From Mogibacterium sp. (GTDB lineage: Bacteria > Bacillota > Clostridia > Peptostreptococcales > Anaerovoracaceae): a DNA stretch of 64,000 nt. Below, piece by piece: positions 9,382-16,735 of the stretch. The notes under the pieces were generated by a model. It was not told where the DNA came from. It saw nothing but the letters and a program-made list of their open reading frames with translations, and searched no databases. The stretch covers positions 37,330 through 101,329 of the forward strand of contig JAFRKO010000012.1 in the NCBI GenBank assembly GCA_017431685.1. The letters run 5' to 3'. Position 1 is the first letter of the stretch. Each line of letters starts with the position of its first letter. The position numbers and the translations under genes are program-made.

Positions 9382-9983
9382 TGAAGCAGTATCCGCGTTC
9401 ACTCAACAAGCTGATAAATGAGCTGGGAAAGCTTCCGGGCATAGGTGGCAAGACTGCGCAGAGGCTCGCTTTTCATGTGCTCAGCCTGACTGACCGCGAA
9501 GCGGAGGCGCTGGCGGAATCGATCGTGGATGCCAAGAGATCACTGCACTACTGCAGCGTCTGCGGCAACCTGACCGACAGGGATCTATGCGGCATTTGCT
9601 CTGATAATTCAAGAGACAAGACGGTCATCTGCGTCGTTGAGACACCTCAGGACGTAATGGCGATGGAACGCATACGCGAGTACAAAGGCACCTACCATGT
9701 GCTCCACGGAGCCATATCTCCTGCAGAGGGAATCGGTCCGGCAGACATCAACCTGAAGAGCCTCATAGAAAGACTTCAGAGCGACAGCGATGTCGAGGAG
9801 GTCATCATCGCCACCAACCCTAACATTGAAGGAGAGGCAACTGCGATGTATATCGCGAGGCTGCTGAAACCTGCAGGCATAAAGGTGACGAGGATTGCAC
9901 ACGGTATCCCTGTGGGAGGAGACCTTGAATACGCTGATGAGGTCACTCTTCTCAAAGCTGTTGAAGGACGAAGGGAACTGTAG
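9381..9983 (+). CDS. recR: Recombination mediator RecR
   Basis: 200 residues. The helix-hairpin-helix region is at the N-terminus ([20 protein letters not shown]). A four-Cys zinc finger follows ([16 protein letters not shown]), then a Toprim domain ([15 protein letters not shown] ... [19 protein letters not shown]). The C-terminus has the RecR-typical [20 protein letters not shown]. It acts with RecF/RecO to load RecA. Translationally coupled to ybaB. Confidence 0.96.
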   Translation: MKQYPRSLNKLINELGKLPGIGGKTAQRLAFHVLSLTDREAEALAESIVDAKRSLHYCSVCGNLTDRDLCGICSDNSRDKTVICVVETPQDVMAMERIREYKGTYHVLHGAISPAEGIGPADINLKSLIERLQSDSDVEEVIIATNPNIEGEATAMYIARLLKPAGIKVTRIAHGIPVGGDLEYADEVTLLKAVEGRREL

Positions 9984-10012
9984 AATTCAAGCCGTGTGAC
10001 GCGGCATCATGT

Positions 10013-10063
10013 GCGCAAGGCGTCCTGATAAGCAGGAAACGCAGAGGACTTATAGCCTTGCGC
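10013..10063 (+). promoter_or_regulatory. Inverted repeat in the brnQ leader
   Basis: GCGCAAGGC (10013-10021) and GCCTTGCGC (10055-10063) form a perfect 9-bp stem, with a smaller CCTG/CAGG hairpin inside. It sits about 40 bases before brnQ without a T-run. It could be a leader structure; function unknown. Confidence 0.4.
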
Positions 10064-10103
10064 AGTAAAAACATAACGATTTGGAAGGGAACTAGGTATA
10101 GTT

Positions 10104-11468
10104 ATGAAAAGAAAACTGACGATGAAAGAAACGATCATCGTGGCGAGCACGCTGTTCGGAATGTTCTTTGGTGCCGGCAACCTGATATTTCCGGTCCACC
10201 TCGGACAGATGGCGGGAAGCAATTCATGGCCGGCGATATGCGGATTCTGCATTACAGCGGTGACAATACCGATCCTTGCGGTAGCGGCTATCGGAAACAC
10301 TCACAGCGATAACCTGATGGAACTTTCAAGCAAGGTATCGGGCTGGTACGGCAGGCTGTTTACAGCCGTGCTCTACCTGACCATCGGACCGTTCTTCGCG
10401 ATCCCGAGATGTGCGTCTGTATCGTTCACAACGGGCGTAGCACCTATCGTGGGCGAGTCGCATTTCAGGCTGTTTCAGCTCATATTCACATTTATATTCT
10501 TCGCGTTTGTAATGTACTTCTCGCTCAGACCGGGCAAGATCACCACATGGATCGGACGTGTTATCAACCCGCTCTTCCTTGTGTTCCTCGGCATCCTCAT
10601 TTTCGTGGCGCTTATCAATCCGGGTGCGCCGATGTCTGAGGTCGCACCTGTCGAATGGTATCAGAACGGGGCGTTCTTCAACTCCATAATCGAAGGATAC
10701 GGCACCATGGATGCTATCGCAGGACTCGCATTCGGCATCGTTATCATCAATGTCGTCAGAGATCTCGGAGTTGATAATGACGGCGACGTTGCAAGGGAGA
10801 CCCTGAAATCCGGCATATTCACAGGCATTCTGATGTTTGTTATCTATATGCTCACGATCATAATGGGCGCGCAGTCGAGAGGCATCTTCGACTTATCCGA
10901 CAATGGAGGCATCGCGCTCGCACAGATCTCCAACCATTATCTCGGCGGCATCGGAAGCGTCGTGCTCGCGCTGACTATCACGTTCGCATGCCTCAAGACC
11001 GCTATCGGACTCATCACAAGCTGCGGCGAGATGTTCGTAAAACTCGTGCCGGGCAAACTCAACTACAGAGGCTGGGCGATGTTCTTCACGCTGTTCTCGT
11101 TCATCGTTTCGAACGTCGGACTTACAGCGATCATCAACTATGCAGTACCGGTACTGATGCTGCTTTATCCGATGGCAACGGTGCTGATCATCATGGCTCT
11201 TACGGAGAAGCTGTTCGGCAAGAGCAAATACGTCTACGGATGGGTGACTCTCGGAGCATTCATCCCTGCAGTATTTGACTTCTGCAAGACACTGCCTGCA
11301 GGTCTTCAGAACGCGCTGCACATCCCTGCAATGACAGACTTCGGACGCAGCATATTCCCGTTCTTCGACCTCGGCCTCGGCTGGGTAGTGCCTGCACTTA
11401 TCGGTCTGGTGATCGGACTCGTGCTGACAGTCGCTATGCGCGGCAAAGGAAAAAAAGCCGCGGCGTAG
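10104..11468 (+). CDS. brnQ: Branched-chain amino acid carrier (LIVCS family)
   Basis: Membrane transporter for Leu/Ile/Val with Na+ or H+, 454 residues and about 12 hydrophobic helices. The N-terminal signature FGMFFGAGNLIFPVHLGQ is characteristic of BrnQ, and PRCASVSFTTGVAPI corresponds to the conserved PR.A..S.E....P loop. The C-terminus is basic. The start at 10104 has only a weak GGAAGGG at 14 bases; ATG 10119 is a possible alternative. A monocistronic unit is likely. Confidence 0.92.
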   Translation: MKRKLTMKETIIVASTLFGMFFGAGNLIFPVHLGQMAGSNSWPAICGFCITAVTIPILAVAAIGNTHSDNLMELSSKVSGWYGRLFTAVLYLTIGPFFAIPRCASVSFTTGVAPIVGESHFRLFQLIFTFIFFAFVMYFSLRPGKITTWIGRVINPLFLVFLGILIFVALINPGAPMSEVAPVEWYQNGAFFNSIIEGYGTMDAIAGLAFGIVIINVVRDLGVDNDGDVARETLKSGIFTGILMFVIYMLTIIMGAQSRGIFDLSDNGGIALAQISNHYLGGIGSVVLALTITFACLKTAIGLITSCGEMFVKLVPGKLNYRGWAMFFTLFSFIVSNVGLTAIINYAVPVLMLLYPMATVLIIMALTEKLFGKSKYVYGWVTLGAFIPAVFDFCKTLPAGLQNALHIPAMTDFGRSIFPFFDLGLGWVVPALIGLVIGLVLTVAMRGKGKKAAA

Positions 11469-11543
11469 ATATAAGCAGCGCAAAGGCTCAGAAATATAAA
11501 TGACACGGGAGCCTGAATGCAAAACATAAGAAACAGAACATAT

Positions 11544-11659
11544 CCGCGGCGCTGCACAGACGGTGCCGCTGTAGAACGAGATTAAATCCGCGGCGCTGCA
11601 CATACGGTGCCGCTGTAGAACGAGATTAAATCCGCGGCGCTGCACATACGGTGCCGCGG
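11544..11659. repeat. Tandem array of a 44-bp unit (2.6 copies), hairpin-forming
   Basis: A unit of 44 bp starting CCGCGGCGCTGCACA repeats at 11544, 11588 and 11632 almost exactly. Each unit holds an imperfect hairpin, GCGGCGC/GTGCCGC, and the last partial copy closes as a palindrome (CCGCGGC...GCCGCGG). It lies downstream of brnQ and may help end transcription. No protein is expected, since 44 is not a multiple of 3. Confidence 0.85.
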
Positions 11660-11727
11660 ACCGTTATATAAGGGTAAAAGGGCAAACGCTCAGAGTTTTG
11701 AGACTTGTGCCCGGATAGGAGATATTA

Positions 11728-12216
11728 ATGTCAATAGAAGTCGCAAGAGCGTATCTGGAAACGTATGGAATGGCCGACCGCATCAGAGAATTTGAAGTCT
11801 CAAGCGCAACAGTTGAGCTGGCAGCAAAGGCGGTCGGCGTAGAGCCTGCCCGCATCTGCAAGACACTCAGCTTCAAACTCAAAGACGGCACGGGCATCCT
11901 GGTACAGGCTGCAGGCGATGCCAGAGTAGACAACAAAAAATATAAGGATTACTTTGGTGAAAAGGCAAAGATGCTCTCGCCTGAAGAGGTCCCTGAATAC
12001 ACGAACCACGAGATCGGAGGAGTATGCGCTTTCGGAGTCACACGCGACGATGTCAGGATCTATTGCGACGAGTCAATGAAGAGGTTCGTGTCAGTGTTCC
12101 CGGCCTGCGGTTCTTCAAACTCCGCCGCAGAATTCACACCGGACGAGTTGTTCGACGTATCCCGTTCCCTCGAGTGGATCGACGTTTGCAAACTGCCTGA
12201 GACGGCAGCAGAATAA
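11728..12216 (+). CDS. YbaK/EbsC-family aminoacyl-tRNA deacylase
   Basis: 162-residue protein of the YbaK/ProX editing superfamily, which hydrolyses misacylated tRNA (for example Cys-tRNAPro). Supporting segments are the substrate loop start (VGVEPARICKTLSFKLKDG), the catalytic-type Lys/Asp region (AAGDARVDNKKYKDYFG) and the GG-VCAFG strand (EIGGVCAFGV). It is likely a stand-alone trans-editing factor. A good AGGAGA site precedes the ATG. Confidence 0.85.
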   Translation: MSIEVARAYLETYGMADRIREFEVSSATVELAAKAVGVEPARICKTLSFKLKDGTGILVQAAGDARVDNKKYKDYFGEKAKMLSPEEVPEYTNHEIGGVCAFGVTRDDVRIYCDESMKRFVSVFPACGSSNSAAEFTPDELFDVSRSLEWIDVCKLPETAAE

Positions 12217-12928
12217 TAAGATTCGAGGCAGATATATCCTCGATGCAAAGCAGGAGAGTTGCATACTGTATGAGCAAGAAATCAGACCGGTCTTAGTAAA
12301 TGCAGAAGGGCGTCAGATATCCCATCTCAGCAAAAAAAGGGACAACGTATAAAAAACGTATAAATATGAATGGACATAATTGGTGCTTCAAACATCCTAA
12401 ACGGGTATAAAGCACCAATTTTTTGGTGCTTTTTTCTCATCTCAAGCATGATAAGGACCAACTGGCTCTTTCCATAAAACACTACGAACAAATATCTGAT
12501 AGTCGGCCTATATAGTTTTAAGTCATGCAGCCTCATTTCACGGGATTATTCATGAAAAAACAATCACCATGATGAATGCTTTTTCACATTAGCTTAGTAT
12601 TGACCGCTATCTGAAAGTTGCAAAAGAGCAGTGTTGGTACCTCGAAATCATTTTGAACGATAAGGCACCAATTTTTTGGTATTTCTTCCTCATTTTAGGC
12701 ATGATAGGGACCAACTGGCTCTTTCCAAAAACACTGCGAACAAATAGGGACCAACTGGCTCTTTCCATAAACACTGCGAACAAATAGGAACCAACTGGCT
12801 CTTTCCATAAACAAATAGGGACCAACTGATTTTTCCGGAAATCTTGCATGGACAAGCAGTTTCGCATATTGAGAATTGAAACAAATAATATATGAAACTA
12901 TGTATTTGTAAGAAAACAGCTGTAAGGG
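12217..12928. repeat. Repeat-rich intergenic region with 40-bp direct repeats
   Basis: About 700 bases without a credible gene. A hairpin GCACCAATTTTTTGGTGC followed by a T-run lies at 12410-12436. The stretch after it (ATGATAAGGACCAACTGGCTC...) is found again from about 12663. There the unit GGGACCAACTGGCTCTTTCC... repeats in tandem at 12707, 12747, 12787 (shortened to 31 bp) and 12818 (partial). Minus-strand frames through it are low-complexity shadows of the repeat. Confidence 0.75.
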
Positions 12929-12957
12929 TTGACCAAAAGGGGTGTGGATGCTATTAT
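12929..12957 (+). promoter_or_regulatory. Promoter of the amino-acid ABC transporter operon
   Basis: TTGACC (12929-12934), 17-base spacer, TATTAT (12952-12957). This leaves a leader of about 155 bases before the binding-protein gene at 13120. Confidence 0.65.
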
Positions 12958-13119
12958 TGCGTTATCAATTTAGCACTTTAGCACGCTAAAGTAAACGCAG
13001 AGCAATCTGCAGACGTATGTAAGCGTGCAAAGTAATGGTAAAAATGATCAGAGAATGATCAAAACATAGTAAAACTAAGAAAGAAAAGTAAATCGTATCA
13101 ATCGGAAAGGACTAATGAG

Positions 13120-13956
13120 ATGAAAAAGAGATTAACAGTACTTGTGCTTGCATTCGCGATGATCTTCACGATGGTTGCTCTGACAGCCTGCGGCGGTGGC
13201 GGCGGCGACAGCAGCAGTGACAGTGCAGCGGAAGAGGCATTCACTTTCAAGCACGGTTATGATAAGGACTTCCCGCCGTATTCATATATCGGTGATGACG
13301 GGCAGACTACAGGCTTTGACGTAGAGCTTGCTCAGGCTGTATGTGAGCTGAATGGCTGGAACTATGAAGGCGTTGCAATCAACTGGGACGCAAAGGATGC
13401 TGAGCTTGAGTCCGGAAGCATCGACTGCATATGGTCGGGATTCACAAAGAGCCCTGACAGAGAGCCGAAGTTTGCATGGAGTGATCCATATTCAGTCAAC
13501 ACAATCAAGATCATGGTGCTGGACGGCTCAGATATCAAGTCTTCAGCTGATCTGGCCGGAAAGAAGGTAGGCGTACAGGGAAGCACTTCCGCACAGGAGA
13601 TGCTCGAGACTCCGAATGCAGAAGGCGGAGCTGAGGATCTGATGAAAACATTTGCTTCCTTCGAAAAGTATGATACTTACACTGTAGCTGTAAACGACCT
13701 CAAGGCAGGAGCTATCGATGCTATCGCCATCGACGTTACAACAGGTGACTATCAGATGACAAAGGTAGATGGCCTCGCATATCTGGATGAGGATGTATGC
13801 CAGGAGGTTTACGCTATCGGATTCAGAACTGACGATACCGATCTTCGCGATCAGGTAAATGCAGCACTCAAGACTCTGGCAGAAAACGGCAAGATGGACG
13901 AGATCGGCCAGAAATATCCTGAGATCTATGAGAATCTGTCGATGATCAACAACTGA
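13120..13956 (+). CDS. Amino-acid ABC transporter substrate-binding lipoprotein
   Basis: Extracellular solute-binding protein, family 3, 278 residues. A lipoprotein signal peptide (MKKRLTVLVLAFAMIFTM...) ends in the lipobox LTAC, with Cys 24 as the lipidation site, then a Gly/Ser linker. The mature part has the family pattern FPPYSYIGDDGQTTGFDVELAQAV and a hinge DIKSSADLAGKKVGVQGST. It delivers a polar amino acid to the permease and ATPase that follow. Which amino acid cannot be read from the sequence. Confidence 0.93.
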   Translation: MKKRLTVLVLAFAMIFTMVALTACGGGGGDSSSDSAAEEAFTFKHGYDKDFPPYSYIGDDGQTTGFDVELAQAVCELNGWNYEGVAINWDAKDAELESGSIDCIWSGFTKSPDREPKFAWSDPYSVNTIKIMVLDGSDIKSSADLAGKKVGVQGSTSAQEMLETPNAEGGAEDLMKTFASFEKYDTYTVAVNDLKAGAIDAIAIDVTTGDYQMTKVDGLAYLDEDVCQEVYAIGFRTDDTDLRDQVNAALKTLAENGKMDEIGQKYPEIYENLSMINN

Positions 13957-14006
13957 TACATAAAGGGTATATATTCAGACTGAAAATTATGAATTAAGGA
14001 CGGAAG

Positions 14007-14032
14007 GTGCTGCGGGACTACTCCTGCAGCAC
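14007..14032 (+). terminator. Intercistronic hairpin between binding protein and permease
   Basis: GTGCTGCGGGA pairs with TCCTGCAGCAC (11 bp, one G-U wobble) around CTACC-type loop bases. There is no strong T-run, so it more likely stabilises the upstream binding-protein mRNA, or partially attenuates the permease, than ends transcription fully. Confidence 0.5.
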
Positions 14033-14070
14033 TGCTCTTGTCTGAAGAAAACAGAAACTGAGGACAGATA

Positions 14071-14718
14071 ATGACATTTTCAACAATGCTTACTACGATG
14101 GGCTCGGGCATGTGGAAGACGTTCCTAATTTTTGCCCTGACGCTCATCGGATCGCTCCCGCTGGGAATGATAGTTGCGCTGCTTCGCAAGTCAGGATTCG
14201 CACCGGTGCGGGGCTTTATAAAAGGATATATATCTATCATGCGCGGCACGCCGCTGATGCTGCAGCTCCTGGTGTGGTATTTCGGACCGTTTTATCTTTT
14301 CGGCTGGAATATCGGCAACTGGAGATTTCCGGCGATCATTGTCGGCTTTGTGCTGAACTACGCGGCTTACTTCGCGGAGATCTACCGCGGCGGCATTGAG
14401 TCTATCCCGGTCGGCCAGTATGAGGCTGCAGAGGTGCTTGGATACACAAAGACACAGACATTTATGAAGATCATCCTGCCGCAGGTGGTGAAGATCATCC
14501 TGCCGTCTGTGACAAACGAAGTCATAACGCTGGTAAAGGATACATCTCTCGCGTTTACGCTTGCATATGCAGAGGTCTTCTCTCTTGCCAAGCAGATAGC
14601 CGCGTCGCAGTCATCGTTCATGCCGTTCCTTATAGCGGGCATCTTCTACTTCGTGGCCAATTATCTGGTGGAGTTTGTGATGGCGCGCATCGAGAAATCG
14701 ATGGATTACTACAAGTAG
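14071..14718 (+). CDS. Amino-acid ABC transporter permease
   Basis: 215-residue membrane permease of the His/Glu/Gln (HEQRo) type. It has about five membrane helices and the EAA loop ESIPVGQYEAAEVLGYT..QTF, which docks the ATPase. The early segment TFLIFALTLIGSLPLGMIVALLR matches the family N-terminus. It is followed closely by the ATPase gene. Confidence 0.93.
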   Translation: MTFSTMLTTMGSGMWKTFLIFALTLIGSLPLGMIVALLRKSGFAPVRGFIKGYISIMRGTPLMLQLLVWYFGPFYLFGWNIGNWRFPAIIVGFVLNYAAYFAEIYRGGIESIPVGQYEAAEVLGYTKTQTFMKIILPQVVKIILPSVTNEVITLVKDTSLAFTLAYAEVFSLAKQIAASQSSFMPFLIAGIFYFVANYLVEFVMARIEKSMDYYK

Positions 14719-14730
14719 GAGGGCAGCGTG

Positions 14731-15489
14731 ATGATACTTGAAATGAAAAACATCGAAAAGAGATTCGACGGACTCGAGGTGCTCAAGGATATAAGCTTTG
14801 GCGTCGACCACGGCGAAGTTGTGAGCATAATCGGACCGTCAGGATCGGGCAAATCGACGCTGCTCAGATGCGCTACTTTCCTTGAGTCCATTGACGGCGG
14901 CGAGATAATATACATGGGGGAGAAGGCTGCGCACACTGATAATAGCAGTAATGCAGTATACGCAAGCCCGCATGAGATGAAAAAGTTCCGCAAATACTGC
15001 GGACTCGTGTTCCAGCAGTTCAATCTTTTCCCGCACTACAGCATACTCAGGAATATAACCGATGCCCCGATCCATGTGCAGGGCGTGAGCAGGGCTGAAG
15101 CTGAAGATAATGCTATGGCTCTTCTCAGAAAGATGGGTATAGAGGATAAAGCCAATGCCTATCCGTATCAGCTGTCGGGAGGCCAGCAGCAGAGAGTCGC
15201 AATCGCGAGAGCGATGGCCATGAAACCGGAGATACTGTTCTTCGATGAACCTACATCGGCGCTCGACCCGGAGCTTACCGGAGAGGTTCTGAAGGTAATA
15301 CGCCAGCTCGCTGAAGAGAAGATGACGATGGTGGTGGTAACGCATGAGATGCCTTTCGCGAAGGCGGTCAGCAACCGCGTTCTGTTCATGGACGGAGGAG
15401 TCATTGTAGAGCAGGGCGATCCGCGTGATGTGTTCGATAATCCGCAGGAGGAGAGAACGAAGCAGTTCCTGCGTGTATTTGAGAGATAA
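14731..15489 (+). CDS. Amino-acid ABC transporter ATP-binding protein
   Basis: ABC ATPase of 252 residues: Walker [11 protein letters not shown]-loop [11 protein letters not shown], signature [17 protein letters not shown], Walker [16 protein letters not shown], and the H-loop VVVTHEM. It belongs to the polar amino-acid type (GlnQ/ArtM-like). An in-frame GTG at 14728 directly precedes ATG 14731; AGGAGGG (14717-14723) is better spaced for the ATG. Confidence 0.94.
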   Translation: MILEMKNIEKRFDGLEVLKDISFGVDHGEVVSIIGPSGSGKSTLLRCATFLESIDGGEIIYMGEKAAHTDNSSNAVYASPHEMKKFRKYCGLVFQQFNLFPHYSILRNITDAPIHVQGVSRAEAEDNAMALLRKMGIEDKANAYPYQLSGGQQQRVAIARAMAMKPEILFFDEPTSALDPELTGEVLKVIRQLAEEKMTMVVVTHEMPFAKAVSNRVLFMDGGVIVEQGDPRDVFDNPQEERTKQFLRVFER

Positions 15490-16409
15490 TGGATAAAATT
15501 CAGTATTGCAAATTTGACCCGACAGGGAATATTACGGCACTGGTGGAGACCGCGGTGGATATTGCGGATCAGCCGGCAGTCGCATCTAAGATAATGGAGC
15601 AGGAGCCTGACGTTGAGCAGGTCGGCTTCATTACTTATGATGATACGGCATCTGCGGAAGAAAGCGTGCCGGTCAGCCTTCGGATGGCAGGAGGAGAATT
15701 CTGCGGCAACGCCACCATGTGCGCGGCCGCGCTTTTTGCCATAAGAAGCGGCATGCGCGGCGGCGCGGAGCCTGTGCAGGTAAATGTCAGAGTATCGGGG
15801 GCATCCGCCCCATTGACTGTAAGTCTCGAGCAGCAGGCTGCTTTCAGCTACAGCGCGGCCGTCTGTATGCCGCCGGCCCTCAAAATCGGTAAAGTCAGTC
15901 TGCAGACTTCCGCTGTCGCAGGCGACAGGCCGGAGACCGGGCCTGAAGCTGCGGCCGGCGGCCATGAAGATGTAAGCGCTGATGTGATCAGCGCTGAGCT
16001 TTCGCTTCCGGTTGTAGAAATGGAAGGCATAAGTCACATTATAATCGAGCCCGACTCGGGCTTTCTGGGACTAAAAGATGACCCGGCGCTCGCCGAATCA
16101 ATGCTCAGGCACTGGTGCGGCGTGCTCGGAGCGGACTGCCTTGGGATGATGTTTCTGGGCGAGGGCGCCGCGCTCCGCCCTCTGACACCGCTCGTATACG
16201 TACCGGGAGCCGACACGATGTTCTGGGAGAACTCCTGCGCGAGCGGGAGCGCGGCAGCAGGAATGTACCTCGCCGCTAAGGCCGGATCGCCTGTGGACAT
16301 CACATTCGAAGAACCGGCAGGCAGGCTCAGAGTAGAGAGCGATCCGGCATCAGGACGCACTATCCTTCACGGATCAACAATAATGCGCAGCTCACTCATT
16401 TTTTCGTAA
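15489..16409 (+). CDS. DapF-like two-cysteine amino-acid racemase/epimerase
   Basis: 306 residues with the diaminopimelate-epimerase fold pattern. Catalytic Cys 72 lies in MAGGEFCGNATMC and Cys 250 in NSCASGSAA, the two-base Cys pair of cofactor-independent racemases. The opening QYCKFDPTGNITALVE also fits. It is diverged from true DapF, whose motifs are GNG.RC and ACGTG. A gene for the ABC transporter ATPase overlaps its start (TAATG), so it probably acts on the imported amino acid or makes a D-amino acid. The His-racemase/CntK-like group is one candidate. An insert of about 50 residues around 140-170 is Ala/Gly rich. Confidence 0.75.
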   Translation: MDKIQYCKFDPTGNITALVETAVDIADQPAVASKIMEQEPDVEQVGFITYDDTASAEESVPVSLRMAGGEFCGNATMCAAALFAIRSGMRGGAEPVQVNVRVSGASAPLTVSLEQQAAFSYSAAVCMPPALKIGKVSLQTSAVAGDRPETGPEAAAGGHEDVSADVISAELSLPVVEMEGISHIIIEPDSGFLGLKDDPALAESMLRHWCGVLGADCLGMMFLGEGAALRPLTPLVYVPGADTMFWENSCASGSAAAGMYLAAKAGSPVDITFEEPAGRLRVESDPASGRTILHGSTIMRSSLIFS

Positions 16410-16417
16410 CAATAAGC

Positions 16418-16590
16418 ATATGCAAGATTCTTGCAGCGAGATAGCACGAGGCGGAACTGAAGCACACCGCGGCAGCGCTCCGACGACAAAGGGAACCCGG
16501 GAACTTATTCCCGGGGCCATTGGAGGAGCGATGAAGCGGCATGTGCTTCGAGACAACGAGGCACGAGCGAAAGGGATCTTGTATATGCCT
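16418..16590. repeat. Long imperfect hairpin element in the 16410-16590 gap
   Basis: The ends GCATATGCAAGATTCT and GGGATCTTGTATATGC pair over about 13 of 16 positions. Further in, GAAGCACA pairs with TGTGCTTC, GCGCTCC with GGAGCGA, and CCCGGGA with TCCCGGG around the centre ACTTAT. The whole 170-base block therefore folds on itself. It is not obviously the same family as the 6437/48798 element. It may be a mobile palindrome or structured RNA. Confidence 0.55.
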
Positions 16591-16596
16591 CTTACA

Positions 16597-16626
16597 TTGA
16601 CACAGATGCTTGATAAATGGTAAAAT
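16597..16626 (+). promoter_or_regulatory. Promoter of the acyl-CoA synthetase gene
   Basis: TTGACA (16597-16602), 18-base spacer, TAAAAT (16621-16626), a near-consensus sigma-A promoter. A hairpin with T-run starts only about 10 bases after the predicted transcription start. Confidence 0.7.
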
Positions 16627-16633
16627 TTACGGC

Positions 16634-16674
16634 GCTACCGAGGTTTTCCGGTGGCTTTTACCATTTTTTTTATA
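16634..16674 (+). terminator. Terminator-like hairpin in the acyl-CoA synthetase leader
   Basis: GCTACCG pairs with CGGTGGC around AGGTTTTC; TTTTACCATTTTTTTT follows. An alternative outer stem ATGGTAAAA/TTTTACCAT extends it upstream. It lies between the promoter and the coding region, so it may be an attenuator rather than the end of the upstream gene; that is inference. Confidence 0.6.
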
Positions 16675-16735
16675 CGTGAAAACCAGGTTGGCCTGCGTGG
16701 CAAAAGCTGCAAAAGGCAGAGAGGAAATCACCAAA

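Noticed and set aside
12607..12884. Minus-strand frames with KEPVG/KSQLVPI repeats
   Set aside because: They are translations of the 40-bp DNA repeat with no start context; two frames overlap each other.
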